DNA of 64,000 bases from an uncultured Lachnospiraceae bacterium (GTDB lineage: Bacteria > Bacillota > Clostridia > Lachnospirales > Lachnospiraceae), in assembly GCA_947586255.1 (NCBI GenBank), contig CANPXP010000004.1:40034-104033 (forward strand), written 5' to 3'. The first letter of the stretch is position 1, and each line of letters starts with the position of its first letter. Shown piece by piece: positions 57,785 to 64,000 of the stretch. The notes under the pieces are model-generated. The model saw nothing but the letters and a program-made list of their open reading frames with translations, made no database searches and was not told where the DNA came from. The position numbers were made by a program, and so were the translations under genes.

Positions 57785-58294
57785 CTAAGCGCGAACCTCT
57801 TCTACGGATTTGCCGCGGTTCTTAGCTACCTCTTCAGGAGTCTTCAGCTGGCTCAAGCCTGCGATCGTAGCAAGTACGACGTTCTGCTTATTGTTGGAGC
57901 CCAGGGACTTCGTACGGATATTCTTGATGCCCGCAAGCTCGCATACGACACGCGCGGGACCGCCGGCGATGATACCGGTACCTTCCTTCGCTCTCTTGAG
58001 GAGCACGGAAGCGGAACCGAACTTGCCTATGAAGTCGTGTGTGATACTGTTATTATCGTCGAGCGCAACCGGAACCAGGTTCTTGATCGCGTCTTCCTTC
58101 CCTTTGCGAATTGCCTCAGGGATCTCAGTCGCCTTACCCAGGCCCGCGCCGACATGACCGTTGCCGTCGCCGACTACTACAAGAGCAGTGAAACGCATGT
58201 TGCGGCCACCCTTGACGACCTTGGTAACACGTTTGATGGTTACAACTTTTTCGGTCAATTCCAACTGACTCACGTCAATGATTGTACGTCTCAT
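57785..58294 (-). CDS. rpsE: 30S ribosomal protein S5
   Basis: [49 protein letters not shown]. Confidence 0.98.
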   Translation of the reverse strand: MRRTIIDVSQLELTEKVVTIKRVTKVVKGGRNMRFTALVVVGDGNGHVGAGLGKATEIPEAIRKGKEDAIKNLVPVALDDNNSITHDFIGKFGSASVLLKRAKEGTGIIAGGPARVVCELAGIKNIRTKSLGSNNKQNVVLATIAGLSQLKTPEEVAKNRGKSVEEVRA

Positions 58295-58313
58295 GTGATT
58301 TCCCTCTCCCTTC

Positions 58314-58682
58314 CTAGAATTCCAGGCCGGCTTCTCTTGCCGCCTCTGCCAATGCAGCGATCTTGCCCTGATAGATAAAACCGCCTCTGTCGAATACAAC
58401 GGTCTTGATCCCCTTCTCAAGCGCTCTCTTGGCGATCACCGTTCCCAGGTATGCTGCCGCATCGACGTTATCGGTCTTCTCCAGCTCGGACTTAACGGAC
58501 TTCTCGAGTGTGGACGCCGAAACCAACGTATTGCCGACTGTATCGTCAATAATTTGAGCATACATATGATTATTGCTTCTGAACACCGAAAGACGCGGTC
58601 TCTCAGCGGTACCGCTGAAACGGTTGCGCAGTCTCTTGTGTTTCTTGCTGCGAACTTCTTGTCTTGATTTCTTACTAACCAT
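58314..58682 (-). CDS. rplR: 50S ribosomal protein L18
   Basis: [47 protein letters not shown]. Confidence 0.98.
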   Translation of the reverse strand: MVSKKSRQEVRSKKHKRLRNRFSGTAERPRLSVFRSNNHMYAQIIDDTVGNTLVSASTLEKSVKSELEKTDNVDAAAYLGTVIAKRALEKGIKTVVFDRGGFIYQGKIAALAEAAREAGLEF

Positions 58683-58702
58683 TTTCATACTCTCCTTATC
58701 TG

Positions 58703-59245
58703 TTATTTCTTACCAGTCTTGCCGACCTTACGTCTGATCGTCTCGTCAGCGTACTTGATACCCTTGCCCTTGTAAGGCTCAGGTCTTCTCTTGTCTCTGA
58801 TCTCAGCCGCGAACTGACCGACCTTCTCTTTATCGATACCCTTAACAATGATAATGTTCTGTCCGTCCACAACGGTTTCAATGCCCTCGGGATCTGTCAT
58901 CTCTACCGGATGGGAATAACCCAGATTCAGCGTCAGCTTCTTGCCGGACTTGGAGGCTCTGTAACCTACGCCGTTTACTTCCAGCTTCTTCTCATAACCT
59001 TCCGTGACGCCCACTACCATATTATGGATCAGCGTTCTTGTCAGACCGTGGAAGGATTTCATCTTCTTCAGGTCGTTGGGTCTCGACACTACAACCTGCT
59101 CGCCTTCCACCTTGATTTCCATTTCCGACGGAAGCACTCTCTCAAGTGTTCCCTTGGGACCTTTTACAGTCACTTTATTATTTTCTGCAACCTCCACAGT
59201 AACGCCTGCGGGAATCGCGATTGGCATTCTTCCTATACGTGACAT
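58703..59245 (-). CDS. rplF: 50S ribosomal protein L6
   Basis: [36 protein letters not shown]. Confidence 0.98.
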   Translation of the reverse strand: MSRIGRMPIAIPAGVTVEVAENNKVTVKGPKGTLERVLPSEMEIKVEGEQVVVSRPNDLKKMKSFHGLTRTLIHNMVVGVTEGYEKKLEVNGVGYRASKSGKKLTLNLGYSHPVEMTDPEGIETVVDGQNIIIVKGIDKEKVGQFAAEIRDKRRPEPYKGKGIKYADETIRRKVGKTGKK

Positions 59246-59285
59246 GCCCGTACCTCCTGTTTTATAATCATACAATACTGTCGTG

Positions 59286-59687
59286 TTACCAAACGAACGC
59301 CAGCACTTCGCCGCCTACCTGCAGCTCTCTCGCTTTCTTGTCCGTCACAACGCCCTGGTTCGTAGAGATGATCGCTACGCCCAGACCGCCCAGAACCTTC
59401 GGCAGATCCTCCTTGCCCACATATACGCGAAGACCCGGCTTCGAGATTCTCTTGATACCGGAGATAATCTTGTCGTTCTTATCCTCGCCGTATTTCAGAG
59501 TGATATGGATCGTCTTGAAATTGCCGTTGTCGATTAAATCAAATTTCCTAATATAACCCTCATCCAGAAGGATCTGTGCAATCGCCAGCTTCATCTTGGA
59601 TGACGGCACATCTACCGTATCATGTTTTGCAGTGTTCGCATTACGGATTCTTGTAAGCATATCTGCAATCGGATCGCTCATTGTCAT
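59286..59687 (-). CDS. rpsH: 30S ribosomal protein S8
   Basis: [33 protein letters not shown]. Confidence 0.98.
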   Translation of the reverse strand: MTMSDPIADMLTRIRNANTAKHDTVDVPSSKMKLAIAQILLDEGYIRKFDLIDNGNFKTIHITLKYGEDKNDKIISGIKRISKPGLRVYVGKEDLPKVLGGLGVAIISTNQGVVTDKKARELQVGGEVLAFVW

Positions 59688-59702
59688 GATTTTCTCTCCT
59701 TC

Positions 59703-59888
59703 CTACCAGCTCGCCTTTTTCACGCCGGGAATCTGACCTTTATATGCTAACTCACGGAAGCAAATTCTGCAAATCCCGTATTTTCTCAAATAAGCATGTG
59801 GACGTCCACAAATCTTGCAGCGATTGTATCCTCTCGAAGAGAATTTCGGCTTGCGCTGCTGTTTCACCTTCATTGCTGTCTTAGCCAT
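59703..59888 (-). CDS. rpsZ: 30S ribosomal protein S14 type Z
   Basis: [39 protein letters not shown]. Confidence 0.98.
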   Translation of the reverse strand: MAKTAMKVKQQRKPKFSSRGYNRCKICGRPHAYLRKYGICRICFRELAYKGQIPGVKKASW

Positions 59889-59902
59889 GAATTTACCTCC
59901 TT

Positions 59903-60445
59903 CTATTTAGCGAATGGCATATTAAACAATCTCAACAACTCACGGGCTTCCTCGTCCGTCTTGGCAGTGGTGACAAAGATCACATCCATGCCTCTCACTT
60001 TATCTACCTTATCGTACTCGATCTCCGGGAAGATGATCTGCTCCTTGATGCCGAGCGCATAATTGCCTCTGCCGTCAAAGGAGTTGGGATTAACGCCTCT
60101 GAAGTCGCGCACACGGGGGAGCGCAAGATTGACAAGGCGGTCCAGAAACTCATACATCTTGTCGCCGCGGAGCGTCGTCTTGCAGCCGATCGACTGGCCT
60201 TCCCTGATCTTAAAGTTCGCGATAGAGTTCTTAGCCTTCGTGACGACCGCCTTCTGTCCGGTGATGATCTCCATATCGTTCACCGCGGACTCCAAAACCT
60301 TCGCATTCTCCTTGGCTTCACCGACGCCCATGTTGACGACGATCTTGTCAAGCTTCGGAACTTCCATCACATTTTTATATCCAAACTTTTTGATCATAGC
60401 GTCTACGATCTCGTTCTTATACATCTCTTTCAGTCTACTACTCAA
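59903..60445 (-). CDS. rplE: 50S ribosomal protein L5
   Basis: [24 protein letters not shown]. Confidence 0.98.
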   Translation of the reverse strand: MSSRLKEMYKNEIVDAMIKKFGYKNVMEVPKLDKIVVNMGVGEAKENAKVLESAVNDMEIITGQKAVVTKAKNSIANFKIREGQSIGCKTTLRGDKMYEFLDRLVNLALPRVRDFRGVNPNSFDGRGNYALGIKEQIIFPEIEYDKVDKVRGMDVIFVTTAKTDEEARELLRLFNMPFAK

Positions 60446-60469
60446 CGTTTTAGACCTCCTTTCCTGGAA

Positions 60470-60781
60470 TTAATCAACGATGTCGCCTGTGGATTTCGCA
60501 TAGCGGACCTTCTTGCCCTTCTCGATCTTAAAGCCGATCCTCGTTGCTTTGCCCTTGTGTACATACATCACGTTGGAAGCGTCGATGGGGGCCTCCTTCT
60601 GGACGATGCCGCCGTTCTGGTTCGCAGCGGAAGGCTTCTCGTGCTTGGTCACCATATTGACTCCCTCGACCAGAACTTTGTTGTTCTTTCTGTCCACGGA
60701 AATAACCTTGCCTTCCTTGTCCTTATCCTTGCCGGCGATCACCTTTACGGTATCGCCCTTCTTAATCTTAAATGTTGACAT
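60470..60781 (-). CDS. rplX: 50S ribosomal protein L24
   Basis: [32 protein letters not shown] motif. Confidence 0.98.
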   Translation of the reverse strand: MSTFKIKKGDTVKVIAGKDKDKEGKVISVDRKNNKVLVEGVNMVTKHEKPSAANQNGGIVQKEAPIDASNVMYVHKGKATRIGFKIEKGKKVRYAKSTGDIVD

Positions 60782-60792
60782 ACCGGCACCTC

Positions 60793-61161
60793 CTATAATA
60801 CTTCCGGAGCCAGTGAAACAATTTTCATAAACTGTTTATCACGAAGCTCTCTTGCCACTGGCCCAAAAATACGGGTTCCTCTCGGAGTCTTATCCTCCTT
60901 GATGATCACAGCGGCATTCTCGTCAAATCTGATATAAGAACCGTCCTTGCGGCGGGCGCCCTTGACGCTTCGCACAACGACAGCCTTGACAACATCGCCT
61001 TTTTTTACAACGCCGCCTGGTGTTGCATCTTTGACCGTAGCTACGATCACATCACCGATACGCGCATATCTTCTTGTAGAACCGCCCACAACCCTGATGC
61101 ACAGAAGCTCTTTCGCACCGGTGTTGTCCGCGACCTTCAGTCTGCTTTCCTGTTGAATCAT
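60793..61161 (-). CDS. rplN: 50S ribosomal protein L14
   Basis: [28 protein letters not shown]. Confidence 0.98.
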   Translation of the reverse strand: MIQQESRLKVADNTGAKELLCIRVVGGSTRRYARIGDVIVATVKDATPGGVVKKGDVVKAVVVRSVKGARRKDGSYIRFDENAAVIIKEDKTPRGTRIFGPVARELRDKQFMKIVSLAPEVL

Positions 61162-61197
61162 GCCGATTTCTCCTTCTTTTTATATTCTGACTGTCTG

Positions 61198-61284
61198 GCA
61201 AGAATTTCCGGAGGAAATTCTTGCGGACGAAACTTAGATTTGCTTAGGCGGCGTTTTTCGACGCCTTAGGAAATCTTTTCGTCC
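61198..61284. repeat. Double-hairpin element between rpsQ and rplN
   Basis: GCAAGAATTTCC-GGA-GGAAATTCTTGC plus long imperfect hairpin GGACGAAA...TTTCGTCC (61225-61284). Confidence 0.75.
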
Positions 61285-61286
61285 TG

Positions 61287-61541
61287 TTATTTGGCTCTCT
61301 CAACGATCTCGACCAGTCTCCATCTCTTGTCCTTGGACAGCGGTCTGGTCTCCATAACCTTAACCGTATCACCGATATTGCACTCGTTGTTCTCGTCATG
61401 CGCCTTCAGTTTATAGGTTCTCTTCACGATCTTGTTGTAAAGAGGATGCTTTACATGGTTTTCGATGGCTACCACAATCGTCTTATCCATCTTATTGCTT
61501 GTCACCTTACCGGTACGGGTTTTTCTCAAATTTCTTTCCAC
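61287..61541 (-). CDS. rpsQ: 30S ribosomal protein S17
   Basis: [39 protein letters not shown]. Confidence 0.97.
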   Translation of the reverse strand: MERNLRKTRTGKVTSNKMDKTIVVAIENHVKHPLYNKIVKRTYKLKAHDENNECNIGDTVKVMETRPLSKDKRWRLVEIVERAK

Positions 61542-61576
61542 GATTGCCTCTCCTTCCACTATTGAGAAATCATTGC

Positions 61577-61786
61577 TTAGTTTGCAGCCTTAGCCTTCTG
61601 TGTGATAACCGTCTGGATCCTCGCGATGTTCTTTCTGACATCCTTGATTCTCGCCGTGTTATCCAACTGGTTTGTCGCATTCTGGAATCTCAAATTGAAA
61701 AGTTCTTTCTTGGCATCCACCAACGCCTGTGCCAACTCCGCAGACGTCTTCTTCTGCAGGTCTTCTACATACTGATTAGTTTTCAT
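61577..61786 (-). CDS. rpmC: 50S ribosomal protein L29
   Basis: [35 protein letters not shown]. Confidence 0.97.
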   Translation of the reverse strand: MKTNQYVEDLQKKTSAELAQALVDAKKELFNLRFQNATNQLDNTARIKDVRKNIARIQTVITQKAKAAN

Positions 61787-62207
61787 TCGCCACACCGCCT
61801 TCCAGGTCTGCTTTAGAAACAATTTTACATTTGCACGGCAGCTTATGTGTCGCGAGACGCAGCGCCTCTTTTGCGATCTCCTCGGACACGCCCGCGATCT
61901 CAAACATCACGCGTCCCGGCTTGACAACCGCTACCCAGTACTCCAGGGTGCCTTTTCCGGAACCCATACGCGTCTCCGCCGGCTTTGCCGTAACCGGCTT
62001 GTCGGGGAAGATCTTGATCCAGACTTTACCGCCACGCTTGATATAACGTGTCATAGCGATACGGGCCGCCTCTATCTGATTCGACTTGATCCAACAGGGC
62101 TCCAGAGCCACGATGCCGTACTCGCCATATGTGATCGTGTTGCCGCGGGTAGCCTTACCGCTCATGGAACCGCGGAACTGTTTACGACGTTTTACTCTCT
62201 TAGGCAT
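61776..62207 (-). CDS. rplP: 50S ribosomal protein L16
   Basis: [37 protein letters not shown]. Confidence 0.98.
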   Translation of the reverse strand: MPKRVKRRKQFRGSMSGKATRGNTITYGEYGIVALEPCWIKSNQIEAARIAMTRYIKRGGKVWIKIFPDKPVTAKPAETRMGSGKGTLEYWVAVVKPGRVMFEIAGVSEEIAKEALRLATHKLPCKCKIVSKADLEGGVANEN

Positions 62208-62212
62208 TAACA

Positions 62213-62869
62213 TTATTTATCGCTCCCTTCCGCATTAGATTTAGTAGGAAGGACCTCACCCTTATAGATCCATACCTTGACGCCGAGTTTCCCGTAAGTG
62301 GTATCGGCCTCCGCGAAGCCGTAGTCGATATCCGCTCTCAGGGTCTGCAGCGGGATTGTACCCTCGCTGTAGAATTCCGTGCGGGCGATATCCGCTCCGC
62401 CAAGCCTGCCTGCAACAGCGGTCTTGATGCCCAACGCGCCCGCCTTCATGGTTCTGCCCATGCAGGACTTCATGGCACGTCTGAAAGATACACGGTTCTC
62501 AAGCTGCTGTGCGATATTCTCCGCAACGAGCTGTGCGTCTCTGTCGGGTCTCTTGATCTCCTTGATGTCTACGAAAATCTTTTTGCTCGTGAGCTTGGCA
62601 AGCTCTTTCTTCGTCTTCTCGATCTCTTCACCGCCCTTGCCGATCACAACGCCGGGCTTTGCGGTATAGATGATAACCTTCACTTTGTCGGACGCCCTCT
62701 CGATCTCGATCTTGGCGATACCGGCACTGTATAACTTCTTCTTCAGATACTTTCTGATGTTGTAATCTTCTACCAGAAACTCGGAAAACTCCGCATCAGC
62801 GTACCATTTGGAATCCCAATCTTTAATAACACCGACTCTCAGGCCGTGTGGATTAACTTTCTGTCCCAT
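62213..62869 (-). CDS. rpsC: 30S ribosomal protein S3
   Basis: [25 protein letters not shown]. Confidence 0.98.
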   Translation of the reverse strand: MGQKVNPHGLRVGVIKDWDSKWYADAEFSEFLVEDYNIRKYLKKKLYSAGIAKIEIERASDKVKVIIYTAKPGVVIGKGGEEIEKTKKELAKLTSKKIFVDIKEIKRPDRDAQLVAENIAQQLENRVSFRRAMKSCMGRTMKAGALGIKTAVAGRLGGADIARTEFYSEGTIPLQTLRADIDYGFAEADTTYGKLGVKVWIYKGEVLPTKSNAEGSDK

Positions 62870-62892
62870 CTTGTTCTCCTTCCTGAATAATC

Positions 62893-63297
62893 CTATTTCG
62901 CGTCAAGCACGATAGTGATGTGGCTCATTCTCTTCTCGATTCTGTAAGCCCTTCCCTGTGCCCTGGGTCTGATTCTCTTCATCGTGGGCCCCTTATTCGC
63001 ATAGCACTCGGCGACGTAAAGGTTCTCCGGATTCGGATATTTCGTGGGATCCTGCCCGTACAAATACTCGGCATTCGCACGCGCGGACTCCAGCAGTTTC
63101 TTGATAATGCCGGAAGCATATCTGGGATTGTATTCCAGAATAGCTAACGCAGTCTCCACATCCTTGCCTCTGATAGCGTCCAATACGAAGCACGCCTTCT
63201 GCACAGACACTCTTGCGTAAGACAGCTTTGCGGAGGGTCTTGTATCTTTGATCGCGTTTCTCTCTCTCTTTATCTGGGATCTATGTCCTTTAGCCAT
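62893..63297 (-). CDS. rplV: 50S ribosomal protein L22
   Basis: [32 protein letters not shown]. Confidence 0.98.
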   Translation of the reverse strand: MAKGHRSQIKRERNAIKDTRPSAKLSYARVSVQKACFVLDAIRGKDVETALAILEYNPRYASGIIKKLLESARANAEYLYGQDPTKYPNPENLYVAECYANKGPTMKRIRPRAQGRAYRIEKRMSHITIVLDAK

Positions 63298-63318
63298 AGA
63301 TAACAACCTCCTTTCAAA

Positions 63319-63600
63319 TTAGCGAACCTTGGACTTTCGCTCGTCTTTGTCGTGTCCTCTATAGGTCCTGGTGGAGACAAACTCGCCGAGCTTGTGTCCG
63401 ACCATATCTTCTGTAACATATACCGGTACGTGCTTTCTCCCGTCGTGAACCGCAAATGTATGTCCCACGAAGGAAGGGAAGATTGTGGAGCGGCGCGACC
63501 AGGTCTTGATAACCTGTTTCTGTCCCGAAGCGTTCAACGCGTCTACCTTCTTCAGTAAGCTCTCATCTGCAAAGGGTCCTTTTTTCAGTGATCTAGCCAT
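63319..63600 (-). CDS. rpsS: 30S ribosomal protein S19
   Basis: [48 protein letters not shown]. Confidence 0.98.
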   Translation of the reverse strand: MARSLKKGPFADESLLKKVDALNASGQKQVIKTWSRRSTIFPSFVGHTFAVHDGRKHVPVYVTEDMVGHKLGEFVSTRTYRGHDKDERKSKVR

Positions 63601-63611
63601 GTTCTTTCCTC

Positions 63612-64000
63612 CTATTTAATCGCTCTTCCATCTCTTCTTCTTACGATCAGCTTGTTGGACGCTTTCTTCTTTTTGCGCGTCTTCAAGCCGAGCGCGGGTT
63701 TACCCCAGGGCGTGCACGGTCCGGGACGACCGATCGGAGCCCTGCCCTCGCCACCGCCGTGCGGATGGTCGTTCGGGTTCATAACGGAACCGCGGACTGT
63801 AGGACGAATACCCATGTGACGTTTGCGGCCTGCGCTGCCGATCTTGATCAGATTGTGGTCCGCATTGCCGACGATACCGATGCTCGCGCGGCATACGAGA
63901 GGAACCATTCTCATCTCGCCGGACGGAAGTCTCAGCGTCGCGTACTTGCCTTCCTTCGCCATAAGCTGCGCGCCGTTGCCGGCGGAACGAACCAGCTGTC
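63612..64000 (-). CDS. rplB: 50S ribosomal protein L2, partial (5' end beyond window)
   Basis: [32 protein letters not shown]...[32 protein letters not shown]. Confidence 0.98.
   Translation of the reverse strand, partial: QLVRSAGNGAQLMAKEGKYATLRLPSGEMRMVPLVCRASIGIVGNADHNLIKIGSAGRKRHMGIRPTVRGSVMNPNDHPHGGGEGRAPIGRPGPCTPWGKPALGLKTRKKKKASNKLIVRRRDGRAIK

Noticed and set aside
1-64000. CRISPR arrays, tRNA/rRNA genes, prophage or classical IS elements
   Set aside because: No spaced direct-repeat array, no recognisable tRNA/rRNA sequence and no full transposase/integrase gene apart from the Rpn-family nuclease were seen.

Overview
The window looks like a chromosomal segment from a Clostridia bacterium, probably Lachnospiraceae (inferred from gene content; no taxonomic search was possible). 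Almost all genes are on the minus strand. Left part: a zinc-ribbon/SPFH/TM2 gene group, a BspA-type LRR lipoprotein, an Rpn-family PD-(D/E)XK protein, a MerR regulator, mntP behind a yybP-ykoY-type Mn2+ riboswitch, a cls/ABC-2 transporter cluster, a complete butyrate operon (thl-crt-hbd-bcd-etfB-etfA), an M23 peptidase, hpf, an NlpC/P60 hydrolase, a thioredoxin reductase, an SDR, and a CotH/DUF4956/VTC polyphosphate-polymerase trio. Right part: the rplM-rpsI, truA-ecfT-ecfA2-ecfA1 and rplB...rplQ ribosomal blocks. The most unusual content is an eight-gene operon (31.2-42.1 kb) inserted between truA and rplM. It encodes a Ser/Thr kinase, a double-FHA ABC ATPase with its permease, three zinc-ribbon/TM/sensor proteins (LamG, vWA+YARHG, propeller-like), a cell-wall amidase and a small zinc-ribbon protein. 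Its promoter has a G10 tract in the -35/-10 spacer. A G8 tract at the 3' end of one gene switches access to a 42-codon tail. Together these suggest a phase-variable phosphothreonine-controlled surface/export system. Other notable signals are tandem covarying hairpins between rpoA and rplQ, a 154-bp palindromic MITE-like element after rpsI, doublet hairpins after other r-protein stop codons, a DnaA-box cluster, and candidate WalR and Rex operators.
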